Of a stretch of DNA of 20,166 bases, positions 1-7,099 are shown in pieces. Position numbers and translations under genes: made by a program. A model generated the notes under the pieces. The model was not told the origin of the DNA, did no database searches, and was given only the letters and a program-made list of their open reading frames with translations. The stretch covers positions 1 through 20,166 of the forward strand of contig CAZTZY010000061.1 of the NCBI GenBank assembly GCA_964617765.1, read 5' to 3'. This DNA is from CAZTZY01 sp964617765. GTDB lineage: Bacteria; Pseudomonadota; Gammaproteobacteria; Pseudomonadales; DT-91. Every line of letters starts with the position of its first letter. Position 1 is the stretch's first letter.

Positions 1-1220
1 CCTGTCTGATGTTTTTGGTTTTTATTGAGGCGACAACTATCCTGACACAGGGGGGTATGTCTGAAACTGTGAAAAACTTTACGCTGACCGTAATCATCGT
101 AATAACTAACACCTGCATTTTCTCTTACTCTATGAAACATCTGTGTTGCATACATACTACGTATACCTTCAAATAATCTCACTGTTTGACTATCTGAAAC
201 ATAATCGAGCAAACCATATTTAATGAGGTTGTTATGAATAGGCACTTTACGTATAGCATTTTCTGTTTTCACACTACCTGCATCTCGCGTTATAAAGATG
301 TAATATCTGTTCGAGTGACTATCAAATTTAATATCTTCTTTACGTAGCTGGACTATCTCACCAAGTCTTGCACCCGTATAAATACCAAGCAATATAATCC
401 ACTTTTTATGCTCTTCTAAGCTGAATGAATACCGCTTTATCTTAACTATTTCATCATTAGTGAACGCAGCGTAAGAGCCTGTTTTTGAAAGTTTCAATCC
501 GAGATTGTTTGCCGGTGAGCTTTTAACATAGGCTTTTTCATTTAGTGCATAACTGAATATCCCCTGAAATAACTGCTCTAATTGCTTTATAGTTTTAGGC
601 TTAACTAAGTCTTCCTCTGGAATAGCCATTGCAAGTAGCTGCTTAATAGAAAAATGCATATAAGGCTTTTTATTTCGCACCGGCAAAGCCAATGCCAACT
701 TAAGGCACGCTTTTATATCGTTTTTGCTTATTCGATCAATCGGTTTATCTGCCATTATTGACAAGATTGTTTTTATATCCCTATCGTATTGAGCCAATAA
801 TCTATCACTCAGCTTGATTGATTGAATTTTGTACTGCCTGAACTCTTTATATACATCACTGAATACTGGCATCTGCGGGGAATTGTCATAACGTGACTGC
901 AAATCACCATCTTGTTGGGTAGCTGATATGTTTTCAAATGATTGAGGCAAAGCTGAACTCATGAGTATTTCCCATTGTTTAGCTATCAATGAATGAGCAT
1001 GCCCTGTTGATATTTCAGCCGAAAGCAATTGGTATCGAACATACTGTATTTTGCAGACCAAAGTTACATAGGTAAGCGCCCTTTGATGGGCAATTGATAA
1101 GTTATCTGTCTTTAGGGATTTAAATATCTCTCGCTGGCCTAGAAGACCTCTCAAATCAAAAGGAATTTGCCAGCGAAAATAGTAAAGATGTTTTCTTTGT
1201 ATAAGGTATTTTAGTAGCAC
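1..1220 (-). CDS. Tyrosine recombinase (phage/island integrase), partial
   Basis: I translated this minus-strand frame by hand. It stays open from a GTG at 1220 (or a TTG at 1232) to the window edge, over 406 codons, so the C-terminus is missing. The N-terminus (residues 5-25, with LYYFRWQIPFDLR) resembles the short N-terminal domain of integrases that insert in gamma-proteobacterial islands. Residues about 120-240 look like the SAM-like core-binding domain. The catalytic domain shows Arg I in TGARLGEI (R285), a probable beta-hairpin Lys (K318) with RKVPIH after it, and the box-II motif HSFRH (H384, R387). The final His/Trp and the Tyr nucleophile lie outside the window or are lost. After HSFRHT the frame stops resembling the family (see findings), so it may be frameshifted at a run of six C. 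It points away from rnpB, the usual arrangement for an integrase next to its own attachment site. Family assignment is firm; start codon and intactness are not. Confidence 0.85.
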   Translation of the reverse strand, partial: MLLKYLIQRKHLYYFRWQIPFDLRGLLGQREIFKSLKTDNLSIAHQRALTYVTLVCKIQYVRYQLLSAEISTGHAHSLIAKQWEILMSSALPQSFENISATQQDGDLQSRYDNSPQMPVFSDVYKEFRQYKIQSIKLSDRLLAQYDRDIKTILSIMADKPIDRISKNDIKACLKLALALPVRNKKPYMHFSIKQLLAMAIPEEDLVKPKTIKQLEQLFQGIFSYALNEKAYVKSSPANNLGLKLSKTGSYAAFTNDEIVKIKRYSFSLEEHKKWIILLGIYTGARLGEIVQLRKEDIKFDSHSNRYYIFITRDAGSVKTENAIRKVPIHNNLIKYGLLDYVSDSQTVRLFEGIRSMYATQMFHRVRENAGVSYYDDYGQRKVFHSFRHTPLCQDSCRLNKNQKHQT

Positions 1221-1232
1221 TTTTAGTAGCAA
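1209..1232. repeat. Two tandem 12-bp direct repeats at the integrase start
   Basis: The units TTTTAGTAGCAC (1209-1220) and TTTTAGTAGCAA (1221-1232) are adjacent and differ only in the last base. They overlap the possible GTG and TTG start codons of the integrase and, if translated, encode a repeated LLK pattern. Short direct repeats at this place are typical of arm-type binding sites for tyrosine integrases, which would also let the protein repress its own gene. The repeat is seen directly; the role is inferred. Confidence 0.6.
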
Positions 1233-1291
1233 ATCTCTAAAAAGTACGTACTAAACCTCTGTAGCCCGCATGATTACTGGGCTTTGAAATT
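1233..1291. other. Putative attachment-site junction between integrase and rnpB
   Basis: This short non-coding strip lies between the integrase start and the 3' end of rnpB. It holds a perfect 10-bp palindrome AGTACGTACT (1243-1252). It also holds a 5-bp inverted repeat AGCCC/GGGCT (1263-1267 with 1279-1283) immediately downstream of rnpB. That repeat looks like the stem of an rnpB terminator but has no T-tract after it on the minus strand. One explanation is that an element inserted here and separated the stem from its original tail. No second att copy can be seen in the window, so the exact crossover is unknown. Confidence 0.4.
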
Positions 1292-1656
1292 TATTGAAGT
1301 CGGTCGTAAGCCGGGTTTTGTCGAGGACAATCATTCATCTAGGATGCACGTCACCATACACCTCAAGCAACCTACCCGAATCCGGTGCGGGCCACACCTA
1401 ATGGATTCCTATTTGGTCTTGCTCCGAACGGGGTTTACCATCGCCACAACTGTTACCAGTTGCGCGGTGCGCTCTTACCGCACCATTTCAACCTTGCCGG
1501 CCCTGTTGCCAGGACGTAGGCGGTTTGCTTTCTGTTGCACTTTCCGTAGGCTCGCGCCTCCCAGGCGTTACCTGGCGTTCTGCCCTATGGAGCCCGGACT
1601 TTCCTCCCCCTTACTTGCAAAGAACAAGCAAAGCGGCGATTGCCTGACCAACTTCA
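1292..1656 (-). ncRNA. rnpB: RNase P RNA (class A)
   Basis: This is the catalytic RNA that removes 5' leaders from pre-tRNAs. Read on the minus strand, it begins GAAGTTGGTC and ends GACCGACTTC, which pair as helix P1. The universally conserved GGAAAGTCCGGGCTCC of P4 lies around 1589-1604. The AACGCCAGGTAACGCCTGG element, the ACAGAAAGCAAACCGCC segment, the GGTGCGGTAAGAGCGCACC hairpin and the GATGGTAAACCCC loop, which binds the tRNA CCA end, all follow in the E. coli order. The length of about 365 nt fits the bacterial A type. It sits just after rsmI, as in Pseudomonas. The ends are estimated to within a few bases from the P1 pairing. Confidence 0.97.
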
Positions 1657-1662
1657 CCGCCT

Positions 1663-1690
1663 AGAGTACCTATCTTTCACTTTTTTTCAA
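1663..1690 (-). promoter_or_regulatory. Probable rnpB promoter inside the 3' end of rsmI
   Basis: On the minus strand a -35 TTGAAA (1685-1690) and a -10 TACTCT (1663-1668) are separated by 16 bp. The expected transcription start, about 7 nt further on, falls at about 1656, which matches the 5' end deduced from the RNase P P1 helix. The -35 hexamer is also the Leu-Lys codon pair near the end of rsmI. Confidence 0.6.
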
Positions 1691-2515
1691 GCTAAGAACG
1701 TATTCATATACATCCTTCTTAGGAATCATATAATGCTCAGCTACAATTTTACTCACTTGTTTGGGCGGCAATTCATTCAGTAACAAGTTAACTAATGCCA
1801 ATGCCGCAAGACTAATTGTTGTTTGTTTTATTGAAGTGGCCCCCTCAACAATCAGGACAATTTCACCACGCTGCTGGTCTGTATCAGCAGCAATCCAGCT
1901 CTTCATATCAGCCAGATTTTTTAGCTTTATCGTTTCAAACGTTTTAGTTAATTCCCGCGCCAATGTAACTTTTCGGTCTGGCCCAAATACATCATACATA
2001 TCATTAATGCATTGCATTATGCGATGGGGAGCCTCATAAAATATAAGGGTTTGGCCATCCTGTGATAATGAAGTTAAATGATCAATACGCGCCTTTTGTT
2101 TGGCGGGCAAAAATCCCTGGAAAGAAAAATGATCCGTCGGCAAACCTGAAGCGCATAAAGCAGTAATGATCGCACTGGGACCAGGAATTGGAATAACCGT
2201 CAGATTTAGTTTTTGTGCTCTCTCAACCAGACGATAACCGGGATCGGAAATCAACGGAGTACCTGCATCTGAAATTAACGCGATACTTTTCCCGGCTTCC
2301 AATAATCCAATGACTTTCTCGGTCTGACTCTCGCCACTATGCTCATGATAGGCTAGCATAGGAGTATTTATTGCGTAATGTTGCAACAGATAGGCGCTAT
2401 GTCGTGTATCTTCCGCGGCTATATAATCTACACTTTTTAAAATTTCGATAGCTCTAAAACTGATATCAGCAAGATTACCAATGGGTGTCGCGACGATATA
2501 TAAAGATGCTGCCAT
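1670..2515 (-). CDS. rsmI: 16S rRNA (cytidine1402-2'-O)-methyltransferase RsmI
   Basis: The 281-residue protein is of normal length for RsmI, which uses S-adenosylmethionine to methylate the ribose of C1402 in the ribosomal P site. Family signatures are clear: YIVATPIGNLADIS at the N-terminus, AAEDTRHS, LISDAGTPLISDPGYRLV, and IPGPSAIITALCASGLP, with the tetrapyrrole-methylase fold. The start is supported by GGAAG a few bases upstream of the ATG. It is divergent from lpoA with only 37 bp between them, so the lpoA promoter probably overlaps the start of this gene. The conserved neighbour pair rsmI/lpoA is found in E. coli and Pseudomonas. Confidence 0.97.
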   Translation of the reverse strand: MAASLYIVATPIGNLADISFRAIEILKSVDYIAAEDTRHSAYLLQHYAINTPMLAYHEHSGESQTEKVIGLLEAGKSIALISDAGTPLISDPGYRLVERAQKLNLTVIPIPGPSAIITALCASGLPTDHFSFQGFLPAKQKARIDHLTSLSQDGQTLIFYEAPHRIMQCINDMYDVFGPDRKVTLARELTKTFETIKLKNLADMKSWIAADTDQQRGEIVLIVEGATSIKQTTISLAALALVNLLLNELPPKQVSKIVAEHYMIPKKDVYEYVLSLKKSER

Positions 2516-2552
2516 TGCATGCTTCCAATAATTAACTGACTTTTATTTAAAG

Positions 2553-4340
2553 ATGGTAAATCAAATGCATAAGTTTTTCTTGTTATTAATATTCAGCTGC
2601 ATACTGGCCTGCCTAGCCAGTTGCTCTCAGACGCAAGCAAAACCATCTGCAAAAATAATTTATGACCCCATATTTGAACATAGGGAAAATTTAACAAGTT
2701 TCGAAAAAAATGTGAATGAAATCTTGGCGCGCATCGAAAATGAAGATTTAACGTCCGCAGAAAATCGCTATAGCACTATCGACAAACATCCCAATAACAG
2801 CAATGACATAGCTTTGCTTTCCTATACACATGCAAAATTATTGCTGAAAAAAAATGAAATCAATCAAGCACTTGAAGTGTTAAATAACCCTATCACGACT
2901 CAACATATTCTTTTATCTAACAGTCAAACTCAATTAAACATTGGCTTATTAAATAGTGAAGTACTCACCACACAAAAATTATTCCCTGAAAATCTAAAAT
3001 CCAGATTGCTTATAGCACCATTAATTAATGAGGAAACCCTCTATCGAAAAAATCATTATGCAATCTGGGAGATATTGAATAGCGTCAATGTTTCGGATCT
3101 CAAAATTGCCCTTAAAAACAATAATGATTACTCCTTTACGCAATGGGTAAATCTGAACATAATCTTTCGAAATAATGAATTAACATTAGATCAGAAAATA
3201 AAAAGTATCGATAACTGGCTTTCCATTAATCCCACACACCCAGCATCAGCTCATCAGTTAGATGATATCCTTAACTTGAAAACAGCAGCTATAAGGCATC
3301 AAGAAAAAATCGCCATCCTGTTACCATTTAATGGTAAATATTCAGCAATAGCTGAAGCTATTAGAGATGGATTTTTGACTTCCTATTTTAAAATGAATTC
3401 ACAAAATGAAGTCCGCTTTTATAATGCAAACGAAAACGAACCTTTTTTGGGCATCTACAATCAAGCAATAAAAGATGGTGCAACCTTAGTTATTGGACCA
3501 TTGCTGAAAAATCAACTTGATGAAATAAATACTCAAGATTCATTGCCCGTTAAAACCCTTGCACTGAATAGATTATCAACGCCAAAAATAATACAGAATC
3601 TCTACCAATTCAGCTTAGCGCCAGAAGATGAAATAACTTCAATAGCCAATTACTTTTCCCAATTAAAATATAGCAATATTTTTATACTCGCCCAAAATGA
3701 TGATTTCTCTCAAAAAAACATGTCTACTTTTATTCAAATATGGCGCCAATTAGGCAAAAACATTATTTCATCACATACTTTTTCTGAAACAAGTGAACTG
3801 GCATCCGAACTAGAAAGCCCTCTCAATATTTCAAAAAGCAAGGAACGTACAGGAGATATACAAAACCTATTAGGAACAAACATTGAGCTAAACCCAAAAA
3901 GCCGCACTGATATTGATACTGTTTTATTATTCACAAAACCTGATAATGCAAAAAATATTAACATGCTTTTAAATTCATATATGCCTAACAATATTGCAAA
4001 ATATTCTACCTCATCAATCTATAGAGGCTTCCCCAATCCAAATATAGATCATGAACTAAATGGCATAGCTTTTACTGACATGCCATTCATTTTACAGGAG
4101 CAATCTGACGTATCTGGAAAGTACAAAACTTCTGCATTAATTCGCATGTATGCTTTTGGAATTGATGCTCATGAATTAGGCGGAAGATTATTAAATACAT
4201 TTACTACCAATATCACTACAGGAATTAATGGGGCGACGGGTAATATCACGTTATCAAATAACGAATTTACAAGAAAAACCGACTTCGCAATTTTTGTTGA
4301 TGGCATTGCCATTCCAATACCGTATTTCGTGCAGCAATAA
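2553..4340 (+). CDS. lpoA: Penicillin-binding protein activator LpoA (outer-membrane lipoprotein)
   Basis: LpoA is an outer-membrane lipoprotein that reaches through the periplasm to stimulate the peptidoglycan synthase PBP1A. The 595-residue protein starts with a lipoprotein signal peptide ending in the lipobox LASC, with the lipidated Cys at residue 24 (residue 20 if the second ATG at 2565 is used). Residues about 35-245 are the helical TPR-like region. From about residue 252 (KIAILLPFNGKYSAIAEAI) comes the periplasmic-binding-protein-like C-terminal domain typical of LpoA. It is the first gene of lpoA-yraN-diaA-dolP, with only 5 bp to yraN. It is strongly AT-rich and rich in Asn and Lys. 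Neither start codon has a strong ribosome-binding site. Confidence 0.93.
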   Translation: MVNQMHKFFLLLIFSCILACLASCSQTQAKPSAKIIYDPIFEHRENLTSFEKNVNEILARIENEDLTSAENRYSTIDKHPNNSNDIALLSYTHAKLLLKKNEINQALEVLNNPITTQHILLSNSQTQLNIGLLNSEVLTTQKLFPENLKSRLLIAPLINEETLYRKNHYAIWEILNSVNVSDLKIALKNNNDYSFTQWVNLNIIFRNNELTLDQKIKSIDNWLSINPTHPASAHQLDDILNLKTAAIRHQEKIAILLPFNGKYSAIAEAIRDGFLTSYFKMNSQNEVRFYNANENEPFLGIYNQAIKDGATLVIGPLLKNQLDEINTQDSLPVKTLALNRLSTPKIIQNLYQFSLAPEDEITSIANYFSQLKYSNIFILAQNDDFSQKNMSTFIQIWRQLGKNIISSHTFSETSELASELESPLNISKSKERTGDIQNLLGTNIELNPKSRTDIDTVLLFTKPDNAKNINMLLNSYMPNNIAKYSTSSIYRGFPNPNIDHELNGIAFTDMPFILQEQSDVSGKYKTSALIRMYAFGIDAHELGGRLLNTFTTNITTGINGATGNITLSNNEFTRKTDFAIFVDGIAIPIPYFVQQ

Positions 4341-4345
4341 ACCCT

Positions 4346-4729
4346 ATGTTCAAATTGCTAAAGAAAAAAAATACTCGCACTGTTGGCAATCATTACGAAT
4401 TACTTGCCGAGAACTATTTAAAAAAACACGGGGCTGAACTGGTTCAAAAAAATTATCTTTCACCCATGGGCGAAATTGATCTGATTATGCTAGATCATTC
4501 TACGCTGGTTTTTATTGAGGTTCGTTATCGAACTGCATCTCAATTTGCTACATCCATAGAAACCGTCAGCGTGAAAAAACAACATAAAATTATCTTAACT
4601 GCAGAGTATTTTTTAGTGCAGAATAAACTATATCAATATTCCGCATGTCGCTTTGACGTTATTGGAATTGATAAATCAAGCTCTGGGCAATTAGAGATTA
4701 ATTGGATCAAAAATGCTTTTATGGAATAA
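4346..4729 (+). CDS. yraN: UPF0102 family protein YraN
   Basis: The 127-residue protein belongs to the small YraN family, which has a restriction-endonuclease-like (PD-(D/E)XK-type) fold and no firmly established role. It shows the family pattern GEIDLIM (residues 42-48; E43, D45) followed by FIEVRYR (E58), the presumed metal-binding set, and the N-terminal GNHYELLAENYL helix. It lies 5 bp after lpoA and 7 bp before diaA, so it is probably translated from the same message. The order lpoA-yraN-diaA-dolP is the same as in E. coli. Confidence 0.93.
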   Translation: MFKLLKKKNTRTVGNHYELLAENYLKKHGAELVQKNYLSPMGEIDLIMLDHSTLVFIEVRYRTASQFATSIETVSVKKQHKIILTAEYFLVQNKLYQYSACRFDVIGIDKSSSGQLEINWIKNAFME

Positions 4730-4736
4730 TTGAGTC

Positions 4737-5333
4737 ATGTCTATATTTGAATCTATCGTTAATAATTTTAATGAACATCTTGATCTAACATCAAGAAATA
4801 TCGAAAACTTGACTCCACTCATAGCCGAGGCAGTTCACTTATTTACCGAAGCATTATTAGCTGATAATAAAATTTTTTGTTGTACTTCAGGTGACAACTA
4901 TGGCTCAGGAATACAATTCTGTCACAATATGCAAACCAGTATAGGCATCCAAAGACCGAGTCTACCTGTGTTATTTTTAGGTGCAAATACCAGCAGTATA
5001 GTTTCTATGATTGATAATCATTGCCCAGATGAAATTTATATGAAAACCTTACAAGCACTTGGCAATAAAGACGATATTTTGTTTATTATCTCTTCCTCTG
5101 GTAATGAAATCTCTCTTATTAATGCCGCAAATATTGCCCATGAAAAAAAAATGCCCGTTGTTATGTTACTATCAACCAAACATAAAGAACTTGCTTTAAA
5201 TGCCTCACCTTTGGATGTTGTTATTACAGTTCAATCAGAATCAACTCAACAGATTTTAGCAACTCATTTCCTAATTACACTTGTAATTACCCAACTCATT
5301 GAACAACAACTTTTCGGTACCATTCAATCATGA
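4737..5333 (+). CDS. diaA: DnaA initiator-associating protein DiaA (SIS domain)
   Basis: The 198-residue protein is a single SIS (sugar isomerase) domain of the GmhA/DiaA type. In E. coli DiaA is a tetramer that binds DnaA and promotes its assembly at oriC. The loop around residues 48-60 (TSGDNYGSG) and the segment IISSSGNEISLINAA are the phosphosugar-binding-like loops of the fold. Sequence alone separates DiaA from the heptose isomerase GmhA poorly; position between yraN and dolP favours DiaA. Its stop overlaps the start of the next gene as ATGA, so translation is coupled. Confidence 0.88.
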   Translation: MSIFESIVNNFNEHLDLTSRNIENLTPLIAEAVHLFTEALLADNKIFCCTSGDNYGSGIQFCHNMQTSIGIQRPSLPVLFLGANTSSIVSMIDNHCPDEIYMKTLQALGNKDDILFIISSSGNEISLINAANIAHEKKMPVVMLLSTKHKELALNASPLDVVITVQSESTQQILATHFLITLVITQLIEQQLFGTIQS

Positions 5334-5899
5334 AAAATACATATGTATATTCCGTTATTTTTTGTATGTCCTTAACAAGCTGCACTCCTTTTATGGCTGC
5401 AACTACTGAAGGACCGATTAAAGAAAATTATGGTGAACGGACATTTGGCTCTGCTGTAGAAGATAATGCCATCGAATCAAAAGCACTAATAAATATCAAA
5501 CGAGCGAACGCTGCTTTAGCTGACGCTCATGTTGAGGTAAAATCATTTAATCAAATTATGTTAATTGTTGGTCAGGTTCCAACTGCCAACGACAAACAAC
5601 TTATTTCTGGCATTGCCGAAAAAATTCGCAATGTAAAACGCGTACATAATGAACTCGAAGTCGGGCCAAATACATCAATTCTAACCAGAAGCAATGACAA
5701 CCTGTTAATCACTAAAGTCAAAGGTCGCTTTATTGGCACGGACAATGTTGCATCTGGCAGAATAGAAGTGTTAGTTGAAAATGGAACGGTTTATTTAATG
5801 GGATTATTAACACAAGATGAAGCTTCTCGTGCAGTAAGTGCCACTAAAAAGACTTCAGGCATTAAAAAAATTGTTAAAGTTTTCGAATATATAGACTAG
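5330..5899 (+). CDS. dolP: Division and outer-membrane stress lipoprotein DolP (YraP), two BON domains
   Basis: The 189-residue protein begins with a short lipoprotein signal peptide and lipobox LTSC (lipidated Cys18). Two BON domains follow, roughly residues 46-113 (from FGSAVEDNAIESKALINIK) and 125-189 (ending GIKKIVKVFEYID). This is the layout of DolP/YraP, an outer-membrane lipoprotein that binds anionic phospholipid, collects at the division site and supports outer-membrane integrity. In E. coli it is part of the sigma-E response. The start codon overlaps the diaA stop (ATGA). It ends an AT-rich four-gene operon and converges on sspB. Confidence 0.93.
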   Translation: MKNTYVYSVIFCMSLTSCTPFMAATTEGPIKENYGERTFGSAVEDNAIESKALINIKRANAALADAHVEVKSFNQIMLIVGQVPTANDKQLISGIAEKIRNVKRVHNELEVGPNTSILTRSNDNLLITKVKGRFIGTDNVASGRIEVLVENGTVYLMGLLTQDEASRAVSATKKTSGIKKIVKVFEYID

Positions 5900-5927
5900 A
5901 TTTGGAACGCCAAAACAGATAAATCTA
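5897..5927 (+). terminator. Weak AT-rich hairpin after dolP
   Basis: TAGATTT (5897-5903, beginning at the dolP stop) is the reverse complement of AAATCTA (5921-5927), giving a 7-bp AT-rich stem with a 17-nt loop. No strong T-tract follows on either strand. It is the only candidate terminator in the 50-bp gap between the convergent genes dolP and sspB. Confidence 0.25.
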
Positions 5928-5949
5928 ATACCTATATTTTAGAAAGTAA

Positions 5950-6339
5950 CTATTTAACAACCTTTAATGTAGGCTTACCAGCGGGCCTTGGTGGTTCAGG
6001 TGAAGGCTCAGGATTCATTTCAGCATCATATTCATCCACTGGAAATGCCATGCCCTGTCCATTTTCTTTTGCATAAACTCCCAGAATAGCGCTCATTGGC
6101 ACAAATATGCTTCTTGCAATTCCTGAAAATCTTGCACTAAATTTAACAGAATCGTTAGATATATGTAAATTGGCGATTGCACCAGGGGCTAGATTAAGAA
6201 TAATTTTACCATCGACCACATGCTCTGATGGAACTTGTACAGAAGCTTTTGTTGCATTAACAGCCATATAAGGCGTGCAGTCGTTATCGACTATCCACTC
6301 ATAGATTGCACGTAAAAAATATGGTCTGGTGGGTGTCAT
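5950..6339 (-). CDS. sspB: ClpXP protease specificity-enhancing factor SspB
   Basis: SspB dimers bind ssrA-tagged proteins released by tmRNA and hand them to ClpXP. The 129-residue protein has the folded substrate-binding domain in about residues 1-100 (starting TRPYFLRAIYEWIVDNDCTPY). An acidic, proline-rich flexible linker (PEPSPEPPRP) follows. The C-terminal tail GKPTLKVVK is the classic ClpX-binding XB motif. It follows sspA by 6 bp, as in E. coli and Pseudomonas, so the two are co-transcribed. Confidence 0.97.
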   Translation of the reverse strand: MTPTRPYFLRAIYEWIVDNDCTPYMAVNATKASVQVPSEHVVDGKIILNLAPGAIANLHISNDSVKFSARFSGIARSIFVPMSAILGVYAKENGQGMAFPVDEYDAEMNPEPSPEPPRPAGKPTLKVVK

Positions 6340-6345
6340 GCAAAA

Positions 6346-6993
6346 TTATGCGCTTGCCTGCTGTAATGCCATATCCTGCTCATGATCAGATAGACTTTCT
6401 TTAAATGATGGACGAGTGAATAAACGTTCCATATATTCATAGAGGGATTTTGTTTGTTTGTTTTTAGGGATTTCAATGCCGAGCACGGATAAACGCCATA
6501 AGATTGGTCCTAGGCAACAATCAACAAGTGTGAATTCATCACTCATAAAAAATGGCTTATTAGCAAATATTGGAGCTATTGATATCAGTCCTTCTTTAAG
6601 CTCTTTTCGCGCAGCTTCTACTTCCTTTTTATTCTCACTGGACTGGATTTTATCAACCAATACTGACCAATCTCTTTCAATCCGATAAATAAATAAACGA
6701 CTCTCTCCACGTGCTACAGGATATACGGGTAGCAATGGAGGATGGGGAAATCTCTCATCAAGATATTCCATCATAATTTTTGATTCATACAAAACCAAAT
6801 CACGATCCACTAAAGTAGGTAGGCTATTGTATGGATTAATTTGCGCAAGATCTTCCGGTTTATTCTCTCCAATACATTCTACAACATCAAATGTAACACC
6901 TTTTTCTGCAAGAACAATTCTCACTCGATGGCTATAATGACTCTGACTGTCCGAAAAGAAAGTCATTGATGATCTTTTAGATACTACGCCCAT
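6346..6993 (-). CDS. sspA: Stringent starvation protein A (SspA), GST-fold RNA polymerase partner
   Basis: SspA binds sigma-70 RNA polymerase and changes transcription in stationary phase and stress. It has a glutathione-transferase fold but lacks enzyme activity in characterised members. I choose the ATG at 6991-6993 (215 residues) because GAGGAAAATGTA precedes it at good spacing. An upstream ATG at 7023 has no ribosome-binding site. The thioredoxin-like half includes SHYSHRVRIVLAEKGV and NPYNSLPTLVDRDLVLYES. The helical half includes FTLVDCCLGPILWRL. The gene lies directly downstream of the cytochrome bc1 operon, separated by that operon's terminator. Confidence 0.96.
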   Translation of the reverse strand: MGVVSKRSSMTFFSDSQSHYSHRVRIVLAEKGVTFDVVECIGENKPEDLAQINPYNSLPTLVDRDLVLYESKIMMEYLDERFPHPPLLPVYPVARGESRLFIYRIERDWSVLVDKIQSSENKKEVEAARKELKEGLISIAPIFANKPFFMSDEFTLVDCCLGPILWRLSVLGIEIPKNKQTKSLYEYMERLFTRPSFKESLSDHEQDMALQQASA

Positions 6994-7052
6994 TACATTT
7001 TCCTCAGTTACTAAACCTTTCATTGGAACAATTGCATCCCGATCTCATAATA

Positions 7053-7080
7053 TAAAAATGGCCTTTTCTTCAGGCCACTT
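7053..7080 (-). terminator. Rho-independent terminator of the cytochrome bc1 operon
   Basis: On the minus strand TGGCCT (7072-7077) and AGGCCA (7059-7064) form a 6-bp stem with a 7-nt loop, followed by TTTTTATATT. It begins about 20 bp after the stop codon of the cytochrome b/c1 gene. Confidence 0.8.
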
Positions 7081-7099
7081 TTAAATCTAGTTTCTATTT

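Noticed and set aside
1284..1664. An open frame of 126 codons on the plus strand
   Set aside because: It lies wholly across rnpB on the opposite strand, has no recognisable protein features, and is explained by the structured RNA sequence.
4228..4437. A 69-codon plus-strand frame across the lpoA/yraN junction
   Set aside because: It overlaps two well supported genes in another frame and shows no protein family features.
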